DNA of 64,000 nucleotides from Polyangium jinanense (GTDB lineage: Bacteria > Myxococcota > Polyangia > Polyangiales > Polyangiaceae). This document shows positions 25,439-34,109 of the stretch, in pieces; position 1 is the first letter of the stretch; every line of letters begins with the position of its first letter. The notes under the pieces are model-generated. The model was not told the origin of the DNA and did no database searches. It was given only the letters and a program-made list of their open reading frames with translations. The DNA lies in assembly GCF_028435365.1 (NCBI RefSeq), contig NZ_JAGTJJ010000001.1, positions 186,001 through 250,000 of the forward strand, read 5' to 3'. A program made the translations under genes and the position numbers.

Positions 25439-27073
25439 CTACCCTCCCGTCTCCTCGACTTTGAGGGTCATCTTGCCCTCCTCCAGCCGAAGGAGCACGG
25501 TGTCCTTGTCGTTCGTGCGCAGCACGCGCAGGACGGGTTTTTCGTCCTGGTAATCGTGGAGCACGGAGGTGTTGTTCGTCGAGGTTTTCCCGAGGAAGAG
25601 GTGCTGCCCCTGCCCGTCCTTGGCCACACGCGCCTCGGAACGCCAATCGATCATCCGGATGACCGTGGCCTTGCTGAAATCGAGGGCCACGAGCACGCGC
25701 TGGTTCTTGTAGAGCGGCAGATACAGGTTCCCCGCCCCGCTCTCCGGCTCGTAGGGCGCGCTGATCTCCTTGCTCTCGAAGAGCGGGATCTTGACCGTGT
25801 ATTGATCGATCGAGGTGTCGTCGTCCGTCGCGAAATCGTACGTGATGTCGGTATCTGCCCCGACGGCGCTCACGATCTTGCCTTCGAGGTGCCCGGGGAA
25901 GCGCGGATCGACGATGGACGGCAGGCGAACGCGCGGCTCGCTCTTCTCTTCGAGGCGCGCCGTGCAATCAACGGAAAAGCTCGCCGCGGTATCGCCATAG
26001 GTCGGCTCGGGCCCGGCGCCCGACGCGCGAGCTTCGAGCGAGAGGAAAACCACGCGGAAAGATTCGGTCGCCGCGATCAGATTCGAGCTATGACCACCCG
26101 TCGTGGAGATGTCGAGCAAGCTGCCCGGCGAGACGGCCACCGTGGGAAAACGCCGGAACGAGAGCTCGACCTCGCGCTTGGGCAGGAGGGGCCGCGCGGT
26201 CTCCAGCGTGACGCGATCGTCGACGTCCTGCGCGATCGGCGTGCGGAGGAGCGTGTCGCGATACATGCCCGTAGCCGCATTCGTGTTGTCGACGAGCTGG
26301 GTCGCCGTGCTCTCGGTGTACGAGTTCAGGACGCGCGGCTTGTAGCGCGGGACCTCGGGGAAAAACGAGGTCATCGAGGAAAGGTCGTCGAGCAAGAGCT
26401 CCGAAGCCTCCCCGCTCGTGTCCTTGGCCCCCTTGATCGAATACGTGCCCTCTGCATGATCGTACGTGAAAACGCCGTTCCGGTGGCGGACGTACCAGAT
26501 CACGAGATCGTAAAAGCTCGAGCGCGCGGCGGGGTCGAGATGGAAAAAGATCTGCGAGACCGTCGTGGTGATGACGTCCCAATCGTAGGTCAGGCTGATC
26601 TTGTCGCCCTTGTGGGCCTCGATCACGTCCTTGAACGTCGTCTCGGTGTAGAGCGCGCAGGGGAAATGCTGGCGCCAGAGCGCCTGCGCCGGGTCCACGA
26701 ACGTCACGCGGTAATGCCGGAAGAGCACTGCCGGCTCGTCCATCACCCGCTGCGTCGTCTCCTCGCGCACCGATTTTTCGAGCACGAGGCCACTCGTCTT
26801 GATCTCCGCGTCGTCGGCCTCGGTGTCGGTCTCGAGGTGCCCCGGCTTGATCGAAAGGGAAACCTCGCCGAGGTCGGCCTTCACGAAATCCGCGAGCAGG
26901 TCGTCGGTGTATTTCCCGCCCCACGACGAGTCGTCCTGCATGACGAACTCGACGGAACCCGAGACGCCCCACGCTTCCATGCGCAAGGAAAAACCCCGCA
27001 CGTTGCCGCCCGGGATCGTGTGCTCCGTCCCCCCGACCTTAAGCGTCAGCGTGATTGCGAGTTTTTCCTTCAA
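25439..27073 (-). CDS. tssI: T6SS spike protein TssI/VgrG, lacking its own beta-helix
   Basis: The 544-residue protein shows the gp27-like part (residues 1-~380: LVLEKSVREETT, HYRVTFVDPAQALWRQ, FPCALYTETTFKDVIEAH) and a gp5-like OB domain (FPGHLEGKIVSAVG, YTVKIPLFES, NLYLPLYKNQRVLVALDF). It ends in LRRLEEGKMTLKVEETGG-type strands, without the long needle seen in usual VgrGs; that part is encoded by the next gene. No effector extension is fused. The gene lies between tssE and the needle gene. The divergence from proteobacterial VgrG is considerable, so the call rests on order and domain pattern. Confidence 0.8.
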   Translation of the reverse strand: MKEKLAITLTLKVGGTEHTIPGGNVRGFSLRMEAWGVSGSVEFVMQDDSSWGGKYTDDLLADFVKADLGEVSLSIKPGHLETDTEADDAEIKTSGLVLEKSVREETTQRVMDEPAVLFRHYRVTFVDPAQALWRQHFPCALYTETTFKDVIEAHKGDKISLTYDWDVITTTVSQIFFHLDPAARSSFYDLVIWYVRHRNGVFTYDHAEGTYSIKGAKDTSGEASELLLDDLSSMTSFFPEVPRYKPRVLNSYTESTATQLVDNTNAATGMYRDTLLRTPIAQDVDDRVTLETARPLLPKREVELSFRRFPTVAVSPGSLLDISTTGGHSSNLIAATESFRVVFLSLEARASGAGPEPTYGDTAASFSVDCTARLEEKSEPRVRLPSIVDPRFPGHLEGKIVSAVGADTDITYDFATDDDTSIDQYTVKIPLFESKEISAPYEPESGAGNLYLPLYKNQRVLVALDFSKATVIRMIDWRSEARVAKDGQGQHLFLGKTSTNNTSVLHDYQDEKPVLRVLRTNDKDTVLLRLEEGKMTLKVEETGG

Positions 27074-27095
27074 GGCCCGCCCCCGCCGGCCGAGC

Positions 27096-27455
27096 CTACC
27101 CGCGACGCACGGACACGTTCCGGAGGACGCTGTGAAAAAACACGTGATACGTCACCGGTTGTTCCCCCACGAGGCCCGTGAGCGTGAATCGCACCCAGAG
27201 GCCCCGGTCGCGGCCGATCAGGGTGAGCTTCGGTTCGAGCAGCCGCGGCTCGTACGACCGAACGACCCCGAGCATCTCGGCGCACAGCTCGTCGAGCAGC
27301 GGCTTCGTCGCGAAATGGCCGTCGTACCGGCCGAGCCCGTACACCTCGACCGCCGAGGCATACCCGCCCTTCGCGTTGAGCGACACCTCGAGGTTGCGCG
27401 CGATGCTCTCCAGACGGGGCTCGTGATCGCCCCTGAGCTTGCCGTAAAACGACAA
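27096..27455 (-). CDS. tssE: T6SS baseplate protein TssE (gp25-like)
   Basis: The 119-residue protein begins SFYGKL, has SIARNLEVSLNAKGG (the gp25 helix leading to the RNLE-type motif that stabilises the sheath-baseplate contact), a central YGLGRYDG, and ends with beta strands VRFTLTGLVGEQPVTYHVFF. The length fits gp25/TssE. It sits between tssK and tssI, with gaps of 22 to 27 bases. Confidence 0.85.
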   Translation of the reverse strand: MSFYGKLRGDHEPRLESIARNLEVSLNAKGGYASAVEVYGLGRYDGHFATKPLLDELCAEMLGVVRSYEPRLLEPKLTLIGRDRGLWVRFTLTGLVGEQPVTYHVFFHSVLRNVSVRRG

Positions 27456-27482
27456 CGACGGCCTCCTCCGCGGTCCCTTCTA

Positions 27483-28757
27483 TCACGACCGCCTCCAGGA
27501 GAGCAGCACCTGCAAGCCCTCGAGCTCCTTGGGCATCAAAAAACAGATCGCCCGCTCCCGGAGCACGGCCCCCCACTCGCGCGCGTCGTCGCCCGCCGAC
27601 GAGCCCGCCCCCACGATCCGGAAAAAATCCACCGGCCCGCCGAACCGATGCCGGAACGGCGGGTTCGGCGAATACACGAGGCGCATGCCGCGGAGCGCGT
27701 GCTCACGCACGAGGCGGAGCCGCCCCGGGCTCGAAAGCACCGTGCCTTCGAGCGGCAGTTTGTCCGCCGTGCGATTCTTGAGGACCACCACGTAAAGCTC
27801 GGTCGCGCCGAGGGCCTGCTGCGGCAGATCCCCGGCGACGAGGCGACCATTCTCGGCGACGAACGAGAGCGCCGGCTCCTCGGGCAGGGGCACGCGGGCG
27901 CGCGAGGAGATCTCGTCGAACACGACGCAGAAGATGCGAGCGAGATCGTGGTGGTCGTAGGGAGGCGCCGCGAACGGCGCGGCCCGCTCGTCGAGCAGGC
28001 CGAGCTCGAGCGCGAAATTGCGTAATGCCGAATAGACCGGATACGGGTGCAGGTGCACCCCGCGGTCCATGTCGCCGAGCAGCCCGCCGAGCTTGCGGGC
28101 CTCGACACGCACACGAAAGAGCGGCGCCGCCGAATCCCCGCGCGCCACGGCCTCCAGCGCGAGCTCGTCGAGCGCGCCTTCGATCTCGGCGAGCTCGCCG
28201 CGCAGACGCGTGAGGCGCGGCGCGAGGTAGGGTGTGGGGCCGATCCGCACGAGCGGCGGGATGAAATCGGTCGCGAGGCGGAATTGGCCCCCGGTCGTGA
28301 CCTCGAAATGGCCGAGCTCCGCCCGGCCCATGCTGCCTTCGATACTCGCCTCGGACGAGAGCACGACGCGGAGAAAGACGCGCGGGATTTCCTTGGGTGA
28401 GGGCGGTTCGAGCGCCCCCTCCGCGTTCGCCTCGTCGTCCGGAGGCAGGATGTGGGCGAACACCTCGACGCGGCGCCGCCCGACGGACTTGAGATCGAGC
28501 GGCGCGCTGAGCCGGGCATTGCCGGGCACGTCCACGAGCGCCCCGTCCGGCAGGACGGCGGAGAGGCCCGACACCCAGAGCACGCCATTCTTGGGATCGT
28601 CGCCGTTCCATTCGAGCCGCGCGATCCCGGTGAGGGGCAAACCGAGGTGGCTCGCCCTGAGCGCGGCTTCGGCCGAGAGCGCATCCTCGAGACCGAGGAA
28701 ATGCTCGGGGAGCAGGACCTGCCCGATCCGCCATTTCGGCCGTGCCAGCGCCGCCAC
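27483..28757 (-). CDS. tssK: T6SS baseplate adaptor TssK
   Basis: The 424-residue protein opens with RPKWRIGQVLLPEHF, close to the family signature (x-W-x-G-x-x-L-x-P-Q/E-H-F). It continues with the DDPKNGVLWVSGLSAVLPDG strands, a helical middle and a compact C-terminal domain (LVYSPNPPFRHRFGGPVDFFRI). TssK links the wedge TssF/TssG to the TssM/TssL membrane complex. The length is usual. The gene is 12 bp downstream of hcp. Confidence 0.92.
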   Translation of the reverse strand: MAALARPKWRIGQVLLPEHFLGLEDALSAEAALRASHLGLPLTGIARLEWNGDDPKNGVLWVSGLSAVLPDGALVDVPGNARLSAPLDLKSVGRRRVEVFAHILPPDDEANAEGALEPPSPKEIPRVFLRVVLSSEASIEGSMGRAELGHFEVTTGGQFRLATDFIPPLVRIGPTPYLAPRLTRLRGELAEIEGALDELALEAVARGDSAAPLFRVRVEARKLGGLLGDMDRGVHLHPYPVYSALRNFALELGLLDERAAPFAAPPYDHHDLARIFCVVFDEISSRARVPLPEEPALSFVAENGRLVAGDLPQQALGATELYVVVLKNRTADKLPLEGTVLSSPGRLRLVREHALRGMRLVYSPNPPFRHRFGGPVDFFRIVGAGSSAGDDAREWGAVLRERAICFLMPKELEGLQVLLSWRRS

Positions 28758-28769
28758 GGTTCGTCCCGG

Positions 28770-29339
28770 CTAGCTTTGCGCCAAGCCCCAGAGCTTGGCG
28801 AAGTTCTTCCCCTTGCCAACGGCGACCTGCAGCGATTGCGCCGAGGGCTGGGGCTTGATGCCGGTGTTGAAGGTGAAGTTGATGGGCGATTGCACCTCGG
28901 CCGACGCGTCGTCCGCCACCGAGAGGTTCAGCTCATCGCCCCGCTTCTCCAGGATCCCATTCATGTCGGTCGAGTTCGAGTGGAAGCAGAGGTAATACTC
29001 CTTCTGCACCGGGTCGTACTCGTAGACCGAGAACTGGAACGTGACCAGCACGTTCGTCATGGATGTGTAAATCAGGAGGGCGATGTTCTGCTTGTTCGTC
29101 GCGGAGACCTGCCCGGTCAGATAGACCGCGTCGGTGACGCCCGTCTCCCAGAGGATGTCGCGCAGGACCGCGACGACCGCCAGGTCCTCGGTCGGGTTCA
29201 TGGGGTTCTTGCAGGTGAGATCGGCGGTCAGCGTCGTATCTCCGACCTTGATCGACGTGATGAAACCGACCGCTGTTTGCTTGTCCTTCTTGTAGTTGAA
29301 GCCCTGATAAACGTCGAGGACTTTACGAAATTCCGGCAT
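28770..29339 (-). CDS. hcp: T6SS inner-tube protein Hcp (TssD)
   Basis: The 189-residue protein has a tube-protein profile: short beta strands (TAVGFITSIKVGDTTLTADL), a helix, VYLTGQVSATNKQNIALLIY, and SVYEYDPVQKEYYLCFHS before a final sheet. Hcp rings stack inside the TssB/TssC sheath. The sequence is distant from proteobacterial Hcp, and the identification depends partly on its place between tssC and tssK. A good ribosome site (AGGAAAGGATGAG region) precedes it, in line with high expression. Confidence 0.78.
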   Translation of the reverse strand: MPEFRKVLDVYQGFNYKKDKQTAVGFITSIKVGDTTLTADLTCKNPMNPTEDLAVVAVLRDILWETGVTDAVYLTGQVSATNKQNIALLIYTSMTNVLVTFQFSVYEYDPVQKEYYLCFHSNSTDMNGILEKRGDELNLSVADDASAEVQSPINFTFNTGIKPQPSAQSLQVAVGKGKNFAKLWGLAQS

Positions 29340-29374
29340 GGCCGCTCATCCTTTCCTGAATGCTCGATCCCGTA

Positions 29375-31033
29375 TCAGGGCCCGCCCAGGGCCGCTTCGA
29401 GCCGGAGCTCGACGTCCATTCCTTCGAATTGCGCGTGCGGCAGGACCGAGATGACCGACTTGTACCAGCCGAACGGCCCCGGCTTCGGCTCCACGGCTAC
29501 AGTCACGGCCTTGAACGGATAGAACCGCAAGGTCAGATCATCGGGATTGACGACCGTCGTGACGTATCCGCCGAGCCAGTTCGCCAGCACCTGCTGGATG
29601 TACGGCCCGTCGGCTGTGCTGCCGATGTACTCGCGCATCATGCGCTTGACGAAATGCGCGATGCGCGTGATCGAGAACGAGTACGCGAGGTTCGTCACGA
29701 GGTGCGCATTCTTCGTGTTGAGATCCTCGACGAACGTGCGCGGCTTCTTGAGCGACTGCGCGCTGAAGAACGTGGCCACCGCCTCGTTCTTCTTGTGCAC
29801 GAGCGGGATGAAGCCGTTCGAGGCGAACTGCAGCTCGCGATAATCGGGAATCGCGATCTCCACGGGCGGCTGCTGGTGCTCGTAGCCGTTCTTCTCGTAC
29901 GTGTAGACCGTGAGCCCCTCGACGAGGCCACCGCCGCGCGGACCGCGGATGTGCTGGGCCCAGCCGGATCCCTCGAAGGAGCGGACCATGTTCTTCGCGA
30001 AGAGAATGGCCGCGTTGCCCCAGAGGAAATTGCTCGCGTCGTCGGTGAGGCCCGGCTGGACGGTCTCCTTGTAGCCGACGACGTTGCCCGGCTCGAGCTT
30101 GTACGAATGGCCGAACGGACGGCGCAGGAGGTACCGCGGCAGCACGAGCCCGAGGTACGCGGCGTAATCGGTGTCGCGCAGCTCGTTGTACTTGCCGAAA
30201 TGCGGATGCGTGAGCACCGCGTCGAGGTCGCCGATCTCCGCGACCTCCTGCATCGTCTTGCAGGGCGTGAAGAACGTGGGCGCGACCGAGGAGACGAACG
30301 GGCAATGCGAGGCGTTTGCCACGCGGCCCATGGCGCGCAGCCAGTCGATGTCCTCGTCCGACGAGTCGAACTCGTAGAGGCCGATCATCGTGGCGAAGGG
30401 CTTGCCGCCGTACCGATCGTACTCCTGGATGTAGACCTTGTTGAAGAGGCTGCCGCCAAAGATGTCGGTGTCGTGATCGATGACGTCGGCGCCGATTTCG
30501 GCCTTGCTCCCGTCGAGGAAATCGATGATGACGTCCTCGCTCTCGACGCCGGACGCGAGGTGGTGGAGCCCCCGCCAGACCGCTTCGAGGGCCTGGAAAT
30601 CATCGTCGTGGAAGACGTCGTCGAGGTGCTTGCCGAGCTTCTCGTCGACCTTCTGCGCGACGAGCGCGATCGCCTCGACGACGTTCGAATAACTCGCGAA
30701 GACGTGCAGCGGTCCGAGCTCTTCGCCGCGCGAGAGCGTGAGGTCGTCGCCGCAATTGACGAGCAGCGCCGCGAGGTCGTTCATGAACCGCGCGCCGTCG
30801 TTGATGTTGACGTTGCGGTCGTCGAACTTGAGCGGCGCCGTCGCGCTCGAATCGTCGGCGAGAGAAAGCGCGCCGCCGGACCCGTCGCTCGGCTGCGCCG
30901 CCGGCTTGACCTCGCTGATGAGGAGCTTGAGCGAGTCACCTTCCTTGAGGTCGCCCGCGGTCTCGCCGAACGCCCCGAGAAGATCCGCCTTGAGTTCGTC
31001 GGCGTTTTTGGGAGTTGTATTGGTGGCAGGCAT
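29375..31033 (-). CDS. tssC: T6SS sheath large subunit TssC
   Basis: The 552-residue protein has the family blocks: LDDVFHDDDFQALEAVWRGL, GKPFATMIGLYEFD, a FVSSVAPTFF block, LGLVLPRYLLRRPFG, FLWGNAAILFAKNM and a late FVKRMMREYIGS...YVTTVVNPDD. TssC (VipB) pairs with TssB to form the contractile sheath. A GAGGAG ribosome site precedes the ATG at 31033. The N-terminal ~90 residues are charged and acidic. It follows tssB by 15 bp. Confidence 0.96.
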   Translation of the reverse strand: MPATNTTPKNADELKADLLGAFGETAGDLKEGDSLKLLISEVKPAAQPSDGSGGALSLADDSSATAPLKFDDRNVNINDGARFMNDLAALLVNCGDDLTLSRGEELGPLHVFASYSNVVEAIALVAQKVDEKLGKHLDDVFHDDDFQALEAVWRGLHHLASGVESEDVIIDFLDGSKAEIGADVIDHDTDIFGGSLFNKVYIQEYDRYGGKPFATMIGLYEFDSSDEDIDWLRAMGRVANASHCPFVSSVAPTFFTPCKTMQEVAEIGDLDAVLTHPHFGKYNELRDTDYAAYLGLVLPRYLLRRPFGHSYKLEPGNVVGYKETVQPGLTDDASNFLWGNAAILFAKNMVRSFEGSGWAQHIRGPRGGGLVEGLTVYTYEKNGYEHQQPPVEIAIPDYRELQFASNGFIPLVHKKNEAVATFFSAQSLKKPRTFVEDLNTKNAHLVTNLAYSFSITRIAHFVKRMMREYIGSTADGPYIQQVLANWLGGYVTTVVNPDDLTLRFYPFKAVTVAVEPKPGPFGWYKSVISVLPHAQFEGMDVELRLEAALGGP

Positions 31034-31048
31034 GATCGCTCCTCGACC

Positions 31049-31990
31049 TCAGATCTCGAGCACCTTGTAATTGTCTTTCGCCCACTTCTGGAGCTCCTTG
31101 AGCCCGTCGGGCGAGGCGAGCGCGCGCTTCATCTGGGCGCGCAGCTCGGGGCGGTTGCGCAGCATGGACTGGAGCTCGAGCATCATCAGCTTGATGACGC
31201 GGAGGCGCTGGAGCTCGGGGATGCTGCTGGCCACGGCGTCCGGCGAGAAATCCTTCATCGACGCGAAGGGCACCGTGCGCTCCGCGCTGACCTTGAGCGG
31301 CGTGGTGATTGGCAGGACATACACCCTGCCCTTCGAGACGTCGTCGTCGTCGCTGTCCTGGGCCTCGGGCTTCGGCACGTTCGCCGCCTCGAGCGCGACC
31401 ACGCGATTGCGCAAAAGGCCGGTCACGAGGCCGACCTTTTTGCGGGTCGACGGGTCGATCGTATCGCCGGCGACCTCGCCGGAGAACGTGATCGTCGCGC
31501 CCTGCACCTCGAGATTGCCCGCGTCGTCGATCGACTTCACGTCGAGCGTGCCGCCCACGACGATCTCGCCGTCGACGCGGCTCAGGCCGTTCTCCTCGGG
31601 CGTGCTCTGGAAATGCGCCTTGCCGGTGAGCGGATACTTGCCGGCTTCCTTGCGGGCGATGGCGCCGCTCGGGACCGTGCAGACGATCCGGTCGAGGGTC
31701 ACGGTGCCGGGCAGGCTCGATTTGAGGTGCGAGAGCGCCTTCGGCAAATGCCAGGTCGGCACGATTTCGTGGAGATGATCGTCCACGGTGGTCCCGCGCT
31801 TGATCGAGCGAATGTTCCGCTCGGAGAGGGCGGGCAGGAGCCCCGCTGCGCGCTTGGAGCGGCCCTCGAACTCACCGAGGACCAGGATCCGGTAGGGCAG
31901 CTTCTCCTGCTGCGGCGTGCCGGTGATGTTGGTCCGGTAGGTGATGGTGAGCCTGGACTTGAAAATCTGGTCCTGGATGTACTTGCTCAA
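31049..31990 (-). CDS. tssB: T6SS sheath small subunit TssB, enlarged by an internal insertion
   Basis: The ends match TssB/VipA: LTITYRTNITG and LPYRILVLGEF near the N-terminus, then FASMKDFSPDAVASSIPELQ and the terminal helix (LELQSMLRNRPELRAQMKRAL). The usual length is about 160-180 residues, but this product has 313. The extra ~140 residues lie between the two halves (roughly 95-225), contain VGGTLDVKSID, ATITFSGEVAGDTIDPS and a DSDDDD stretch, and look beta-rich. The start is TTG at 31990, 9 bases after GGAG. The insertion could sit on the sheath surface; this is inference. Confidence 0.88.
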   Translation of the reverse strand: MSKYIQDQIFKSRLTITYRTNITGTPQQEKLPYRILVLGEFEGRSKRAAGLLPALSERNIRSIKRGTTVDDHLHEIVPTWHLPKALSHLKSSLPGTVTLDRIVCTVPSGAIARKEAGKYPLTGKAHFQSTPEENGLSRVDGEIVVGGTLDVKSIDDAGNLEVQGATITFSGEVAGDTIDPSTRKKVGLVTGLLRNRVVALEAANVPKPEAQDSDDDDVSKGRVYVLPITTPLKVSAERTVPFASMKDFSPDAVASSIPELQRLRVIKLMMLELQSMLRNRPELRAQMKRALASPDGLKELQKWAKDNYKVLEI

Positions 31991-32173
31991 GATCGGTTCT
32001 CCTTCCCCACCACCTCGTCAAAACGAGGCAAGGCGCGCGTTTGCCAGCGATGCGCCGCTCGCCTTTGCCCCCCTCGTGCAGAAAACCCGAGGACCGAACC
32101 GTGGGGGCTCGGGGCTTTACGGTTCCAATCGCGCATAGCGTTTCATGGGTGCGCTCCCAGGGACAAATTTGCG
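31991..32173 (-). promoter_or_regulatory. Leader or promoter region of the tssB operon, with inverted repeat
   Basis: This 183-bp gap is the only sizeable one inside the T6SS run, so a separate promoter for tssB onward is likely. It holds a perfect 6-bp inverted repeat with a 4-nt loop (32013-32018 with 32023-32028) about 10 bases before the ribosome site, able to form a hairpin in the leader or bind a regulator. I found no clear -35/-10 or sigma-54 match. Confidence 0.4.
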
Positions 32174-33070
32174 TCACGCAGGGCGGTCGGGCGGGCGCCC
32201 CTCGAAGAGCGTGTGGATCTCGGAAGGCCGCGATTTCGCGAGTGGATCCCAGCCGAGCTCGCCTGGCCCGCGGACGATGAGCTTGCCCGACGCCTCGTGG
32301 TCGACGAGCAGCACGCGCAGGTGCACGGCCGCGCCGGAAAGCGCGGGCAAGACGTGATCGAAGAGACGAGCGCGCGCCTCGCGCGTCCACGGCTCGTTCG
32401 TCCAGGTCCGCGACGCGTCCGTGACCAGAATGGCGTCGATCCCGGGCACCGAGACCTCAGCCTCGCCGCCGAGCGCGGAAATGCCGAGCGTCGCCTGTCC
32501 AATCCGCGCGTCGGGCGCGGGCAAACGACGCTCGTGTCCGGCGCGGCGCACCGAGACTTCGAGCTCGGGATAAACCTTGCGAAAAAGCCAGCCCAGCGTC
32601 ATCGGCGACGAGGGGCGAGCGAGCGTGAATGCCGAGCTGCGTAGGGAACGAGGGCGCGGGACGAGGCGCTCGTTCTCCACGGGCGCGCGCGTGTCGGCGT
32701 GATCGGCGAGGAGGCGATGGTCGGCGAGCGCGACGATGCCTTCGAGCGCCGGACCGGCTTGTGGATGCGCGAAAAGCTCCTGGAAATACGACGGCAGCGG
32801 GGTCGTGACCGCGCGCAGGCCGAGGTTCAGGGTGACGGCGATATGGTCGCCGACAAACTCGACCGCACGAACGAGCGTGGGTTCGAGCGCGAGCGAGGGG
32901 TGGCTGCGAAATCGCAAGGTGCGGTCGGGAAACCGCGCGCGGAGCAAGGCCACGAGGGCCGGGAGCTCGAAGGCCGGGGCGGCGCGCGAAATGGCCTCCT
33001 CCAGCGCGACGCGGCCTGCGCCGGGCGGGGCGTTGGGCATTTCGGAGGACAGCGGCGCCGGCCCGTCCAT
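32174..33070 (-). CDS. tssG: T6SS baseplate protein TssG
   Basis: The 298-residue protein resembles TssG/VasB: LPALVALLRARFP, RFRSHPSLALEP, VTLNLGLRAVTTPLPSYFQEL, and a late LRVLLVDHEASGKLIV segment. TssG works with TssF in the wedge. The final GEL/GWD part is shorter than some homologues. It begins three bases after the tssA stop. The assignment is a little less sure than for its neighbours because the family varies strongly in sequence. Confidence 0.72.
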   Translation of the reverse strand: MDGPAPLSSEMPNAPPGAGRVALEEAISRAAPAFELPALVALLRARFPDRTLRFRSHPSLALEPTLVRAVEFVGDHIAVTLNLGLRAVTTPLPSYFQELFAHPQAGPALEGIVALADHRLLADHADTRAPVENERLVPRPRSLRSSAFTLARPSSPMTLGWLFRKVYPELEVSVRRAGHERRLPAPDARIGQATLGISALGGEAEVSVPGIDAILVTDASRTWTNEPWTREARARLFDHVLPALSGAAVHLRVLLVDHEASGKLIVRGPGELGWDPLAKSRPSEIHTLFEGRPPDRPA

Positions 33071-33073
33071 GCG

Positions 33074-34069
33074 TCAGGTCCCGACAAACGCGTCGAGGTC
33101 GACCTGATAGAGCTGTTCCAGCGCCTGCCACGCCGGGCCCCCCTCGGCCTCCCAGTGGGGCGCGATGTCGCCGATGTTCGCCGAGAGAAGGCGGAAATGA
33201 GGGGCGAGCAAGGCGGGCAGGTACACGCGCGGATCGAATCGATCGACGACGCGGCGCACATCCTGGGCCACGATCGCGGCCTTGCCCATGTCGCCGCGGC
33301 TCACGAGGAGCTCGAACGCTTCGAGTTTGCGGATGAACTGCTCGAGCGCGGCCGAGACCTCGATCGTGCGTGCGGGCGGCGCGCTGGGATGGAGTTTTTC
33401 CGAATCGAACACAGGCTCGGGGTCGGAGGGCGCGTTCTCTTCGGGCTCGTCCACGGCTTGCTCCTCGATCGGCGCCGGCTCCGCGGGCGTGACCTCCGCC
33501 GGGGGCGGCGGCGGCGGGGGCGGCGGCGGCGGCACGCGCTGGAAGACGCTCTCGCTGCGGGCGCGGAGCGCGGCGAGCTCACGCACGGATTGCGGCGACT
33601 CGATCACGGCCGTGATGGCCTTGGCGAGCGCCTCGGCCTCGGCGGCGGTCTTCGCCGTCAAATCGCGCGGGATCGTCGTGGCCCAGGTCTTCCACGTCGC
33701 GTCTCGCTTGGCTTCGTAGAAATCGATGGATGATCGAATCCCCCGAAACAAGAGCGTCCAGGCGGAGTCGGCGACGCGCGTTTTGCGCTGGAACGGCCTG
33801 AGCGCGCGAAAGCCTCCTTCGAGGGCGAAACGCACGGTCGCGAGGATCTCGGGCAATGCCACCGGGCCTCGCTCGGCGAAGACCCCGAGCAGGAAGGCCG
33901 CGATGAGCCGGGCGTCGGTCGCGCCGTCCTCGATCGAGAGCGAGGCACGCTCGGCGGCGGCGCGAAGCTCGCCCCCCTGGGCGAGGCGCAACGTATCGTC
34001 CACGGCCGCGGTGGTCGCATCCATTCCGGGGCCGGAGAGGGCGTGCGTGACGAGGTTCGGATCGAGCAT
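33074..34069 (-). CDS. tssA: T6SS assembly protein TssA-like
   Basis: The 331-residue protein has an N-terminal helical region that includes RLIAAFLLGVFAERG, an ImpA-like WTLLFRGIRSSIDFYEAK, then a run of eleven prolines (around residue 185) and an acidic linker, and a C-terminal domain with FIRKLEAFELLVSRGDMGKAAIVAQDVRRVV. The C-terminus ends LDAFVGT. TssA proteins prime the tail and sit at its distal end. The product is shorter than classic TssA, so it is better called TssA-like. It precedes tssG by three bases. Confidence 0.68.
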   Translation of the reverse strand: MLDPNLVTHALSGPGMDATTAAVDDTLRLAQGGELRAAAERASLSIEDGATDARLIAAFLLGVFAERGPVALPEILATVRFALEGGFRALRPFQRKTRVADSAWTLLFRGIRSSIDFYEAKRDATWKTWATTIPRDLTAKTAAEAEALAKAITAVIESPQSVRELAALRARSESVFQRVPPPPPPPPPPPAEVTPAEPAPIEEQAVDEPEENAPSDPEPVFDSEKLHPSAPPARTIEVSAALEQFIRKLEAFELLVSRGDMGKAAIVAQDVRRVVDRFDPRVYLPALLAPHFRLLSANIGDIAPHWEAEGGPAWQALEQLYQVDLDAFVGT

Positions 34070-34109
34070 GACGAAGACCTCGGACCGGGCGTATGTCGGG
34101 ACAGACCTT

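Noticed and set aside
23120..27181. 1353-codon open frame opposite tssF to tssE
   Set aside because: Crosses several real T6SS genes and has no motif; composition typical of antisense GC-rich frames.
29360..32644. 1094-codon open frame opposite hcp/tssC/tssB
   Set aside because: Antisense shadow of three clearly identified genes.
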